This document shows, in pieces, positions 36,661 to 47,168 of a stretch of DNA of 64,000 nt. The stretch covers positions 248,001 through 312,000 of the forward strand of contig CAJVGD010000011.1 of assembly GCA_910890315.1 (NCBI GenBank), read 5' to 3'. This DNA is from Serendipita indica DSM 11827. Its lineage: Eukaryota; Basidiomycota; Agaricomycetes; Sebacinales; Serendipitaceae. Made by a program: the position numbers and the translations under genes. Positions within the stretch are counted from its first letter, which is position 1, and each line of letters starts with the position of its first letter. The notes beneath the pieces were generated by a model that saw only the letters and a program-made list of their open reading frames with translations, searched no databases and was not told the DNA's origin.

Positions 36661-37007
36661 GGACGCTGGGTGACGGTCGACTCTTTTGTACACTATTGTC
36701 CAAGTGTTTGCCATCTGGCCGCGGTTCCGCCCAGCTCAAGGATAGCCATCAAATAGTAACTCCATCTCGATTTATAACTTTGGACCGAATGTGGCTCGTA
36801 TACCTATGCTAGTCATTCGAATATCGAATGAAACCAATTCTCCTTCTGCCAAAGTCTGGCGTGTTCCGCCACTTAGATGAAACAAAGTTTGTGCATGCGG
36901 CATACGTTTTCATTGTGCATGGGAGTGCGTATGCGAAGCGATACCGATAACGTACAAGAAGGTTGCTAGCTGCTACGAACGGCGAGAGACCAAAAGTAAA
37001 GGCACAT
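36661..37007. other. Convergent 3' region
   Basis: The region separates the HMG-box gene from the ribosomal eL31 gene, which end towards each other. There is no coding pattern. Confidence 0.45.
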
Positions 37008-37633
37008 CTACTCGGCGTCGACGACGGTTGTTTGCAGACCCTACCGACAACGTGAGCATGAATCAAGGTGACAGACAGAAAGAGAATGTACCTTGAACGA
37101 CTCGACCGGGACGTACGAGGCATAAGTGTACAGCTTTTCTTTTGCACCCTCGTCGTCATTTCGCTTTCCTGTAAATCAATGTAAACGTGGATTTGATACA
37201 AATAGACATGGGACGCACGCTCGCTTGAGACGCATGCGATGGGGACGCTCTTGACGCCACGGCTCCAGAGCTGTTGGTTGAGTTTTGGGTCAATGCGAAC
37301 GTCTGAAGTACCCATGTGCTTTCGAGCAAACTCGACGACGGACTGGTCGGGGATTGTGTGAGTTGGGTGCATCGCAGATCGAGTTGAGAGGATCCAACGT
37401 ACCTTGACGGCCCATGGTGCACGCTTCTTAAAGGATCGACCGTGTACGCGCTTGTGGAGGTGGATAGTGTACTCGCGGGTGACAACGTCGGCGAGAGCGC
37501 TGCGCTTGCCGGTCTATGGGATGAACATATTGCAGTATTGGTACGATTAAAAGAGTAAAGAGCAGGATCTGTTAGCCAGATTCATTGAAACGCCATAATG
37601 TAAACTGACCTTTTTCTTCTTTTCGGTGGGGGC
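37008..37633 (-). CDS. RPL31: 60S ribosomal protein eL31
   Basis: Large-subunit protein near the peptide exit tunnel. Exons seen on the minus strand: APTEKKKK from 37633, then [20 protein letters not shown] and [37 protein letters not shown] and [35 protein letters not shown] and finally [10 protein letters not shown] with stop at 37008. These follow the family exactly. The first coding exon is not fixed: the piece at 37633 begins after an AG acceptor, so the start is probably a tiny ATG exon upstream, as in uS11 above; an ATG followed by GTGCAG on the minus strand at about 38022 is one candidate. Confidence 0.9.
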
Positions 37634-38190
37634 CTGTCGTCGTCCAATAAGTCCAGTGCATGATAGGTTTATACAGTGATTCGTTGCGTAAGAGCGTCAT
37701 GGCGAGTCGTTTGAATCATCCAAGTGGTATATCGTGCAAAAAGCCGGCATAGGTGACAATGTGAGATTCCAAAGGTATTAACAGTCAGTATACAGCTGAT
37801 CAATAATGATTTGATGAATTTTGCTTGCCATTTGTGCAGATGGGCGGCGGGAGTGGTGGTCGAGGGATCGGTGTAAGGGCGACAAAGTTTGGTGGACCCC
37901 GGCGGCCGGCCTGACCCCAGTTCTCTGTACTCTGTGCGCATCCATAAAGTCGACGAGTTTGCTAGAATTCCCATGCGACTGAAAGTGTCTCAATCTTTGA
38001 GCTGCACAGATGCTGCACCATGACAATGCTGGATGCGTGCGCTCGTTCTCGTTCATCTAGTCGAGGAAGCGTCAAGGTCTCTAGTTCTACGAGAATAATT
38101 CTATCCGATCGTGCGTACCAAGTCGTCTGTACTCTCCTTCGCTGACCACGTAGTCACTGCCAACGTTGGACAACGCCAAATCAATACTAG
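37634..38190. other. Probable 5' intron/promoter of eL31 and unassigned sequence
   Basis: This stretch is probably the long first intron and promoter of the ribosomal gene on the minus strand. On the plus strand it leads into the transmembrane fragment at 38191. A Ser-rich plus-strand piece around 38040-38100 may belong to that gene. Confidence 0.35.
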
Positions 38191-38714
38191 GGCCATCATT
38201 GGAGGAGCCGTTGGAGTTGTCGTTCTTTAAGCGTGATTGTTATTGGATTTTCCATCCTCTTCTCTCGTCAATCCCGAAAGAGGCACTTGACAGAACGTGG
38301 AACCCCCAACGCCTCATTCGTGCCGGCTTCCCAGTCATACGCATACCCTTCAACGATGTCCTATGGTTAACCACTAGGCGCACATCCTCTCCATATCCAT
38401 CTAATACTCAATCTCCTGCTCCTCCATCCTACAGCGAGCCAAACGAGACCAGATTGACGTTCCCAGTGTTACAAAACCGACCTAACGAAATAAAGTTACA
38501 CGAGCCATCAGGTAGCATATCCGAACGAGTGGTCACCGACATCATCGGGCAGTATGCTCAAGCCAAGAGAGACCTCATCTCGCTGGAGAGTAAATTGCGC
38601 GCTGCAAGCTACCTTCCAACGGACAACTCAAGTGAGATTCCAATGTCAGATTGGCAGACAGCTGGAGTGACAACACTCGAGCTAAGAAGATTGCAAGAGG
38701 CGTACGACCGGTAG
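38191..38714 (+). CDS. Single-pass membrane protein, C-terminal part, frame-broken
   Basis: The plus strand encodes AIIGGAVGVVVL, then in a second frame SVIVIGFSILFSRQSRKRH, together one transmembrane helix with a basic cytoplasmic stop-transfer. A cytosolic tail follows, partly in this frame (NASFVPASQSYAYPSTMSY) and partly in a third frame (SPYPSNTQSPAPPSYSEPNE, ending ELRRLQEAYDR at 38714). The one-base slips at about 38230 (T run) and 38363 (GG) would each be explained by a missing base. This helix-plus-Pro/Ser-tail plan is common in mushroom single-pass wall-sensor-like proteins. The extracellular part was not found. Confidence 0.5.
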
Positions 38715-39402
38715 GTCAACAATGTGGTGTACTACAGGAACAAGCCGCTGGGAAATAAAGAAGAGGACGTTCATTCCACTGGACAAGGAGGATATTCGTG
38801 GTGTCCCCCTTGATCGAAATCTCGGTGCATGAACAAGTCTAGTTTGGACCGCCGAAACAGAAGCCAATGAGGACTGACTTGGGTTATGTCGGCTGACGGG
38901 GATCATCCAGTCTGATTGGTATTGAATTTTGTCTCGGAGGAACAGACTATGACCTGTTGGGAGTGGCGACGAGATCACAAAGCCAAGGTTGAGCCCCTCG
39001 CGGCGGCCGGGGTAACGGTTTGTGAGGGTAAAAAAGTTGACTGGACGGTGTCTGAAAAAAGCAAAATTAGACAAGCGACAGCGGCGGAGAGAATAGGAGT
39101 TCATCACGGGTCTGACCGAATGAGCAGACGGAGCGCACGGCTGGAATGGGCCGACCTTTGACTTGTCCCAGTCTTTATTCGACGCTATTGTCCTCCTCCT
39201 GCTACCGCCGCCAGGCACCACACAGACGCCAAATGGGCCCCTAGAGGCGAGCAAATAGCATAAATACCCACAGAGTCTCCATGCCCCCCCGAGGCCGCAG
39301 AGGCTTGTACCCGCCCTCGATCCCCCCCTTTTACTCTACCCTCGCAAACCAGAGTCTACACCAACGACTCTACGTGTAACCTATCTGTACAAGATCAACA
39401 TC
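38715..39402. other. Intergenic region upstream of CFEM gene
   Basis: About 690 bp with no conserved frame. A TATA-like AGCATAAATACCC lies at about 39255, some 145 bp before the CFEM start, with pyrimidine-rich sequence after it, as is common in strong fungal promoters. Confidence 0.45.
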
Positions 39403-39993
39403 ATGCGCACTTTTACGTTTGCCGTCCTCTCCCTCGCCGCCGTCGCCTCTGCGGCCAACATCGGACGACGCCAAAGCCAACCGCCAGCCTGTGCGACCCG
39501 CTGCTTGAACACGGGCACAAATAATGTTCCAACGGGTAGTTGCGACCCAGCAAACTTTGCGTGTCTGTGCTCCTCGGTAGAATATGTTCAGGGCGTTATC
39601 AACTGCCTCGCCACGGTATGCATCCTTGTTTTATTCTGTTTTTCCCCTTTTCTCACTGCTTTCTCAGGACTGCGCAGACCACCAGGACCTACTTACGTCC
39701 ATTCAGTACTCGGCTGGATTCTGCGGAGTCGCTGTACGTCTCTTCTACCACGATTATAGAATATCATGACTGACTACAAAATACAGGGCGTTAACTCGCA
39801 ACTTCCTGTAACCACTCCGACCGCCCAGCTCACGCCTACGTCGACCGGGAGCCATTCTACATCGTCGAGTGGTACCTCTTCCGCTTCGTCGTCCAGCAGC
39901 AGTGGAAGCTCTGGAGCTGCGATGAACAAGGCTACCCTTTCCGGGGCAACTCTTGGTGCCCTTGCCCTCGCCGCTGTCGGTCTCGCCTTTTAG
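39403..39993 (+). CDS. CFEM-domain GPI-anchored protein
   Basis: Exons 39403-39615, 39668-39733 and 39787-39993 give 161 residues. The signal peptide is MRTFTFAVLSLAAVASA. The CFEM domain has eight cysteines in the expected order: ACATRC, SCDPANFACLCSS, NCLAT-DC and GFCG. A Ser/Thr-rich stalk (STSSSGTSSASSSSSSGSSG) follows, then a GPI-attachment end with a hydrophobic tail GATLGALALAAVGLAF. CFEM proteins are extracellular; some bind heme or act in host interaction, but the Asp used in heme binding by yeast members cannot be assigned here by eye. Confidence 0.92.
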
Positions 39994-40641
39994 ACCTCTA
40001 CACGACCATGAAAAGACTACAATGACCATTCACTTTTCTCTAAAGGATGTCGCTCTCACTCTCCTTGTCATCACGCCACCAAGGACAACAGGGACAACGC
40101 TTTCGATTCGTTGTGTGCCATACTTTAGCCGTGTACTTTCTTCGTTCTGCTATCTGCAACACGCACAAAAAAGAGTGACATATACACAACTTGTGAAGCA
40201 AGTCCCGAGAAAAATTTGTCAAGATGGTTCGACCCGCTGTCCTCGGGTGTGTAACAGGCTGGTTACCCACGTTCCTTATGTGTCCAGGTGGATGCAAATG
40301 ATGCACCTTTACCTGGGGACATGTTCACCCAAACCATAAAGGTGAAACGCGCGCCCACTGATTCTGCCGTGCGAACGTGTCGGTACAAGAATCGGACATC
40401 CTCAACACAGACGGAGCAACCTCTGGTAACCCAACAAAAGGAGAAGAAATAACCATCTGGTTCGTCTTATCGAGAAGGATGCTGACGTCTAGGAGATTGC
40501 CGGCTAACGAGAACCGGTCGACTGGCAGCGGCGCGCCTCGTGTTCGCCCAACTAGGCCACTTGGAGCCAAAAGGTGCCCGAACGATGGATTCGGTCATCA
40601 AAAGCACAGGCGTAAAGGGTTCATTTCAAAAGATAACTGTA
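39994..40641. other. Intergenic region between convergent CFEM and epimerase genes
   Basis: About 650 bp without a supported gene. Short frames lack codon pattern and family likeness. Confidence 0.45.
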
Positions 40642-41774
40642 TCAGTACAAGAGTGTTGAGATGGATCCTTTGTACGCCTCGAGATAGGTCACCATGCCAT
40701 CTACCAAACCCGCCTTGCGAGGCTCCCATCCCAAGAGCGCACGAGCCAATGTCGGTCGCAGTCTCGTCCTGCAAAAGAATCCAATCAGTCAAACGCTAAA
40801 TTTTATAATTAACAGGGAAACACTTACGTAACAGCCATAGCCTCTTCGAGCACGTTGGCGGGTGGTCGATAGGTCACCTTGTCGAGTGATACACCCACCA
40901 CCGTGGCAAATGCATACAAGATACCGTCCACAGACTCGGTTCGTTCATTAGTGCAGTCGAGGATAAGACCACTGATCAGATGATTCTGTAATTATAGCAG
41001 TCAAGCCCCTCTTCTCGAAAGGAAGAACCGGACCGGACTCACCTTTTCGACTGCTCGAAGAAAACAATCCGCCAGATCATCAACGTGGACGAGGGCATAG
41101 GACCCTCCCGGCGTTCCAAACCATTCCACCTTTTCCACCGACGGAGTAGCTTGGGCGAATAAAGACGAGAACAGGCTCCCCTGTCGACCATAGACCAAAC
41201 TCGGCCTGATGACAATCCCCCTGACAATCTCACTCTTTACCACCTCGTCTTCCACAGCTGGACGCCAGGCTACAAGTAAAGGCGGGGTCGGAAGGGACGC
41301 GTCGGAGCGTAGCTGGCTACGCTCCTCACCGTGCACCCACGTTCCAGAGGTGTAGATGTACGCCAGTTTGGAATATGTCCCCCGATTGCCAGGACGGATC
41401 CGAGCGGCAGAAGAGGTGACGACCTGGAAGAGACGACGAGCATTCGTGGCAATGTCGCCTGCTGCACAGTCGACTACAACGTCTGCGTCGACAAGATGCT
41501 TTTCCCATGTTGCAGGATCAAAAATATCACCAATGAGTGGGATGACTGCAAATATCGTCAGCGATATGAAGACGAGGAGAGAACAAGGTACATACTTTCG
41601 TTTGCACGCATGAGCTGCGCATTCTTCTCACTACGCGATACGCCGTAGACTTGATGTCCGTTGCGTACAAGTGCATGTGCTACAAGGAATTTAGGTCACA
41701 TCCCTCTGATAGTCAAGTCACGTACCGACAGGTAGCCCAATGAAGCCAGTACTTCCGAATACGATCACTTTCAT
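40642..41774 (-). CDS. NAD(P)-binding epimerase-like protein, copy A
   Basis: Extended short-chain dehydrogenase/epimerase fold. It starts at 41774; the first exon reads IVFGSTGFIGLPVAHALVRN with the Rossmann GxxGxxG motif, followed by GHQVYGVSRSEKNAQLM. Later parts read DPATWEKHLVDADVVVDCAA, IYTSGTWVHGEERSQLRSD, GIVIRPSLVYGRQGSLFSSL and VDDLADCFLRAVEK. The C-terminal exon ends LVDGMVTYLEAYKGSISTLL at 40642. About three introns. The usual YxxxK pair is not obvious; the SGTWVHG block replaces it, as in the NmrA/epimerase-like fungal group. The substrate is unknown. Its tandem partner lies 315 bp upstream. Confidence 0.82.
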
Positions 41775-42089
41775 TTCGACTTGTCTTCAAATCTGTCGTC
41801 CTTTCGAGATGAGAGGTGCCCCAATGGTACTTATACTCATGAAAGCGACTATATGAGCGCGGGTGAGCTCATCTTCCGATGTTTATCTGTCATCTTCGGC
41901 TTGCGCGCTCCGCACACGGCAGCCCTTTCCACCACAGTTTACCTATCGGACGTCCGATGACCCAAGGTCAAATGTTTACTCTGAGCGCTCAAACCTCTTG
42001 ACTAGAATAGATATGCAATAGGCCTATAATCAACTAGGTACATTCTCGACCGCAGAATTTACGTATCACATGGACTAGCTGATAAACCG
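41775..42089. promoter_or_regulatory. Spacer and promoter between tandem epimerase genes
   Basis: 315 bp between the stop of copy B and the start of copy A, both on the minus strand. No open frame is supported. Confidence 0.4.
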
Positions 42090-43213
42090 TTACTTTGATT
42101 TAGACGCGTTGATTGCCTTCCACGCTTCAAAATAGGCCGCCATTCCGTCTGTCAACGAGGCCTTGCGAGGTTCCCAGCCAAGTAGACTGCGCGCGAGCGT
42201 TGGACGAAGTTTGGTCCTGTCATGAATTGTCACTGAGGGATCGCTTTCAAGAATAGTGGTACATACGTGACGGACATTGCCCCTTCGAGTGGATTCGCAG
42301 GCGCTCGATAGCTGACATCGCTATGCGAAAGCCCCATCAAATGTGCAAACGAATATAAGAATCCATCGACGGATTCCATGCGCTCATTGGTCACATCGAT
42401 GACTAGACCAGAGACCAAATGGTTCTATACAACCGTCAGCAGACCAGAAAAGACGTGATGTACGGTGCTCACCTTTTCGACAGCGAGGAGGTAGCATTCC
42501 GCCAGGTCGTCGACATGGACAGTCGCATACGTGCCACCGGGAACGCCAAACCATTCGACTTTGCCGCTCCCAGCTTGGGAGAAGAGCATTGGCCACAGCC
42601 CGCCCGCACGTCCGTAGACTGTGCTCGACCGGATGACAATTCCGCTCACGACGCTGCTGTTAACGACGGCTTGTTCAAGTTTTGGACGCCATGCGACAAT
42701 CTAGTTGATGTCTGTATCAGTATATATATCGTGGGCGGTGAGAGCCGCTTACCATTGGAGGATTCAAAGGTGCATTGTCACTTCGCAGGACAGAGCGATT
42801 ATCACCATGGACCCAGGTACCAGAAGTGTAAAAGTAGGCAATCTTGGGGACGCCCGTGGTCGGAGCCGCACGAATAGATGGGTCGACGACGAGCGATTCA
42901 ATGAGCGCAAAGCGCCGTGGCCCATCGTGTAGCATGTCGCCAGATGCAACATCAATGACTACGTCGGCGTCGGCAAGATGTGCGGAAAACGTTTCTGCAG
43001 CAAATGGATCCCCAACGGCTGGGATCACTAAAAGCCCGTTAGTACAAGGGATGTAGAGACGGAACGGAGAAGTGGCGCACCTTCTTCTGCAAGTAGCTTT
43101 CTCGCTTGTTCTGCGTTGCGGGTCACGCCCACGACGATATGACCGTTGCGAATAAGCGCATGGGAAATGGCACTACCAAGGTAGCCAGTGGCACCGAACA
43201 TGATGACCTTCAT
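42090..43213 (-). CDS. NAD(P)-binding epimerase-like protein, copy B
   Basis: Paralog of copy A with the same exon plan. It starts MKVIMFGATGYLGSAISHAL at 43213. Matching blocks are FSAHLADADVVIDVASGDM, YFYTSGTWVHGDNRSVLRSD, GIVIRSSTVYGRAGGLWPML, EWFGVPGGTYATVHVDDLAE and the end DGMAAYFEAWKAINASKSK at 42090. The ATG at 43213 was preferred over one 23 codons upstream because it aligns with copy A and starts right at the Rossmann strand. The two genes clearly arose by tandem duplication, but protein identity is only moderate by eye, so it is not recent. Confidence 0.82.
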
Positions 43214-43626
43214 GTTTGTATATGGGTTGGATGCTAGAGACGAAGAGTTGTAGAGTAGCAAAGGAGCTGATGATACCTCCATGGCACCTCCAAGCGCCTT
43301 TTATGCCATTCTCAACCCTCCAGACGATTAAAAATAGTCACTTGATGCATTGTCGTCCGCGCCTGTTGCGATTGAAGTGTTCGAAGTCGGTAGAAAATAT
43401 CGGAGGTCAGTACGCGAGATGGCGCATTCAGTCCCGACTGAATTGATCGAAGCCGGGGGTTAAAGCTGAGTTGAAGACGGGGACGCTGACAAAGATGGTG
43501 GATAATATTGGAGAAAAGTGGTTATCAAACAAAGTGCGGTGATGCCTCCGAGTGACATGAGCGTGCCGCAGTACGCTGTTGGTAGCCATCAAGGACATGC
43601 TATATATAGATACGATCAACTACACC
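43214..43626. other. Intergenic region
   Basis: It lies between the start of epimerase copy B and the end of GST copy A, both minus strand, and presumably holds the promoter of copy B. No gene is seen. Confidence 0.4.
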
Positions 43627-44626
43627 TTAATCAACCGTTTTCCACTGCTCAAGTGCTTGTGTGAGACGAGCCCATCTGCCGCCATGCCAAGTCGCAATCT
43701 TCTCCCACACCTCGTTCTTTCCAGCTCCAATTCGCACGGCTACAGATTCTCCGGTACCACCACTTGTAGCTTCGGTCTCATTCTCGTCCCTGCAAACGAT
43801 CCTCACCCAAAGGAGCAACGCGCCGATACCAAAATCTGCAAATGTAGGGCCAAAGGATCCCATGACCCATTCATTTTGCGCCTCCATCGCTGAAGTAGCA
43901 CCATCCACTTTCACCGTCATTCCCTCCTGACGATTATATTCGAGGAAGCGGTTAATTACGTCGAGAACTCCGTGTATCTTGTCGAGCTGGGCTTGAAACG
44001 CTTCAGGTGAGCGTGGATAGTATTCGTCTAGTTGAATGTTGAACCACTTTTCGCGTGTAGACTTGTAGTACTCTGCACCCCGCGGGTCGAGGGTCGCTGG
44101 CATACGTGGGAGGATGAATGGGAATATTGCAGGTGCGAGAGTAGAAATGACAACGTTTTGCGCAAATGCGATTTGCAACGCGCGCGTGTTTGGTGGTAAG
44201 ACGCGAGGTGTGTCTGGATACTCGGCGTCTAGAAAACTGTGGATAGTCAGCCAGGGATTGGAAGCAGATGGCGGGCTTACATGGCTATATTGATAGAGTC
44301 AGCAATGACGCTTGGAGGTCCGCCGTCTTCAGACGGAACAGAGATGACTGGGAGAAACGTCTTTGGTCTATTTGGACCTTGATCCATTGGCGAAAGTCCG
44401 AGACGAATCCATAGGGCATCAATGTCGGGATAGGAGACGTAGACAGTCTTGTAGGGCAAGCGTTTATAGTTGAGAATATATCTAAACAGAGGTTAAAATG
44501 GGTATCCCAATGCGTTTCGACCGACCTTGCTCGCCAAGTGCTGGGGGAAGATGCTTGTGGCTTCAGACCAGATGCAACATCGTAGAGAGTAATCTGTTTG
44601 ATTTCATCGTGTTGTTGGTGTTCCAT
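43627..44626 (-). CDS. Glutathione S-transferase-like protein, copy A
   Basis: Fungal GST-like protein. The start at 44626 gives MEHQQHDEIKQITLYDVASG, then WRAR joins across an intron to YILNYKRLPYKTVYVSYPDI, the N-terminal thioredoxin-like part. The exon goes on to PVISVPSEDGGPPSVIADSI, a typical GST motif (VPSEDG..P.IADS). The C-terminal helical domain contains FLDAEYPDTPRVLPPNTRAL, GSFGPTFADFGIGALLLWVR and ends LTQALEQWKTVD at 43627. The SP.SxK.R pattern places it with mushroom GSTs of the Ure2p-like or etherase-like sets; the exact class is uncertain. There is no frame defect. Confidence 0.83.
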
Positions 44627-44926
44627 GTTTGTCGTTTGTGCGCAAGACGGTTTGGAAGTGGCCGCGTAATATACTGGAGACGGCTCCAAGTCGACTCTCG
44701 GCCACCGGCATGCCGAAATACAATCATGACCCAGCCACAACTACAGCAAGGGAAGGACTTCTATTGGTAAAGCGCTCATGGGAGGGCCAGCCGATGGAAA
44801 AGGGGGACTTTTCTGTAGAGAATCATGTAGTCTCTCCGAGAAATCATCCTATCCAGCGCTTGTGAGCGGTGTAAAATTGTGTATTCCACCAAGTACGTTC
44901 GTCGCTCGGACGAAGGAGGGATCAAG

Positions 44927-45964
44927 TTATACTATCGTCTCCCATTCCTCTAGTGCCTTGGCAAATCGTGCCCAACGACCTCCGTTCCATGTAGAGATAT
45001 TTTTCCAGAGATCGTTATTCCCACCTTTCCCATCTGGACCCTCGAGACCTTCTCCACCAACAGTTCGCACCCAGACAAGGATTCCTCCCAGACAAAAGTC
45101 TGCAAAAGTCGGACCATCCGTTCCCATGACCCAGTGTCGGTAACCTGAAGGAGAGCTTGTCAACGGGGAGGATGGATAGTTTTCGAGCAACGGGCTCATG
45201 GCGTCGTCCTCAAGTTGGCCATTGGAGAGGAGGAAGCCATTGATCGTGTTCAATCCAGCACGCAACTTTTCCATTTGTTGTTTATATTTTCGGATCCAGG
45301 AGGGCATAGCTCCTTGATGGATACACCCTCTGGACAGTACCATTTTTGGCGTGTGCGGGTGAAATATTCCGCTCCTCGCTCGTCTAATTTTTCCAGAACA
45401 CGCTGGAGAATCATGGGACGGAGATGTGCGACAAATGTGGTCGCAAGGACGTGCTGGACGAACGCGGCTTGGAGAGCGACTGTATTGGGTGGCAGGACAC
45501 GAGGAGTGTCTGGATACTCGCGATCTAGAAATCTATTCGTTGATTAAAATCGAGAACACGCGAATTCTATATCGATGGCTCGCGTACAGCGCAATCTTGA
45601 ACGAGTCGGCGATGACCGAAGGGGGCCCGCCGTCTTTGGAAGGGACAGAGATGACCGGAAGAGTCGAATTGGGCTCATTTTCAAGTAGAGATAGACCCAA
45701 TTTCTGCCAAAGAGCGGCAATGTCGGGATAGGACACCCAGTGAGTTTCGTAAGCCAGGCGCTTGTAGTTGAGGACATAACTTGGCCAATGTTATCAGGCC
45801 TTTTTCTGGAGCAGAACAGGGCGAATTACCGTGCTTTCCAAGGGTTTGGAGCCCACGCCTGCGGGGATAGCCGTGATGGAATGTCGTACAGAATAATCTT
45901 GACATTGATACGTTGCCGGGAACAAAAGCGCCGAAGATTGTTTGGGAATGCTGTTTGGCGGCAT
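44927..45964 (-). CDS. Glutathione S-transferase-like protein, copy B
   Basis: Tandem paralog of copy A. It reads VKIILYDIPSRLSPQAW, then PNPWKAR joined to YVLNYKRLAYETHWVSYPDI, PVISVPSKDGGPPSVIADSF and FADFCLGGILVWVRTVGGEG, ending RFAKALEEWETIV at 44927. The start is not resolved: the ATG at 45964 is in another frame from VKIILYD, and the next ATG in frame lies far upstream at 46173. In the helical domain (about 45300-45325) the frame also slips by one base between EGVSIK and AMPSWIRKYKQQMEKL. Both problems could be missing bases, or this copy may be decaying. Confidence 0.7.
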
Positions 45965-46209
45965 TGTCCCGGAGCGCAAGTGGCAGTGCACAATGGGCCT
46001 CTATGGTTCTCCCTTTTTGGCCACCCAACCTCCTTTGTATATATCTCGACCTCGAGATCAGTTGGCCGGAGATCACCTCTCTCCCTTCCTCTCTCCCGCC
46101 TCCTCGTTCCCTTTTGTTCCCTTTTCTCCTCCTTCTCGTAAGTGGCACAGCCCATTGTATATAAGATACTCATTCATCCTCTGCAGACTCTCCGTTACGA
46201 TCCACCACC

Positions 46210-46629
46210 ATGCCTTTTGCACAAGGAGACATCTTCACCGCCACCCTCGACGACAATCAAGTCTTCCAGCGTCCAGGCGCTTCCTCCTCTCGCTCGTCCT
46301 CGCTGTTGTACGTCTATCGTGCCTCATCCAAAGGCTATCGACTCACCACAACCCTCTAGTTCCAGCATCCACTCGTCCCAATTCTTCATCATCTCCTTCC
46401 TCCTTGTCGGCACTGCCTCCAGGCATACTTTGCCCCCGCTTCTTCCGTCCAATTCGCAGTGGCAGGCACCGACACTTTCCAATCCTTTGCAAGAGATGCC
46501 GTCCTCGTCATCTCAGACATGCTCTCGCCGCTCATGCTCCTCGCCATTGGCGTTGGCATGGCGGGTACCCTCTGCCGTGGATTGGAAGTGGTGATTGAAT
46601 CTGCAGCATTCAGAGGTCGCGCTCTATGA
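46210..46629 (+). CDS. Small two-helix membrane protein, unknown
   Basis: It starts MPFAQGDIFTATLDDNQVF at 46210; an intron of about 53 bp then joins to SSIHSSQFFIISFLLVGTAS, a likely first membrane helix. The continuation AYFAPASSVQFAVAGTDTFQ, SFARDAVLVISDMLSPLMLL and AIGVGMAGTLCRGLEVV, which carries a second helix and stops at 46629, lies one base out of frame at about 46420. Either a base is missing at that point or there is a second splice site I cannot place. I do not recognise the family. It is divergent from GST copy B. Confidence 0.45.
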
Positions 46630-47168
46630 GCAATATCCTCGACGCTGCCCTCTGGGATTTCGCCTCTTCTTGACGACTATCAAGTCAAGTGAGCGTCCCG
46701 ACGAGCATTATGGACGACACACCCTCATGACCCTTACGACTCACGACCCGTTTACGATCCGATACCACCCCCCCTCCATCTACTGTATCCCTACCCTTCC
46801 TCCCCTCCACACTTTGCTTGTGCATACTTCGTTACTTCGCCCAGCTTCCGTATCTCGAAATTATTCTTCGGGTTCCTTGGAGCTTATTTTTTTGGCCTTG
46901 TATCAATGCAATTGTTTGACCATGCCTCGTCGTGGTCCCCTAGCCAATCTTTCGTGTGCCGCTGAGTGTGAAACTCTATCATCTCCGCAAATGAGAATCT
47001 GAAGAAATCGTGAACTCCAATTCTTCTGACCGTCTTCGATCTTCAATCGCTGACACTGTACTTTAGACTTTTCAATGGCCGTTCGCCGGTTGGCCAAAGC
47101 CAACCGCAAGTTGAGCTCGACCAACAACTGACTACGACTGACTATAAGCCTTTTTCATAGTCGCAGGT
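46630..47168. other. Intergenic region
   Basis: No conserved frame is visible. The end at 47169 is the F-box gene start. Confidence 0.4.

Noticed and set aside
39403-46629. A classical secondary-metabolite cluster
   Set aside because: No backbone synthase, no cluster regulator and no dedicated transporter were found in this stretch.
46903-47127. A basic minus-strand frame upstream of the F-box gene
   Set aside because: It is short, has no signature, and overlaps the likely promoter of the plus-strand gene.
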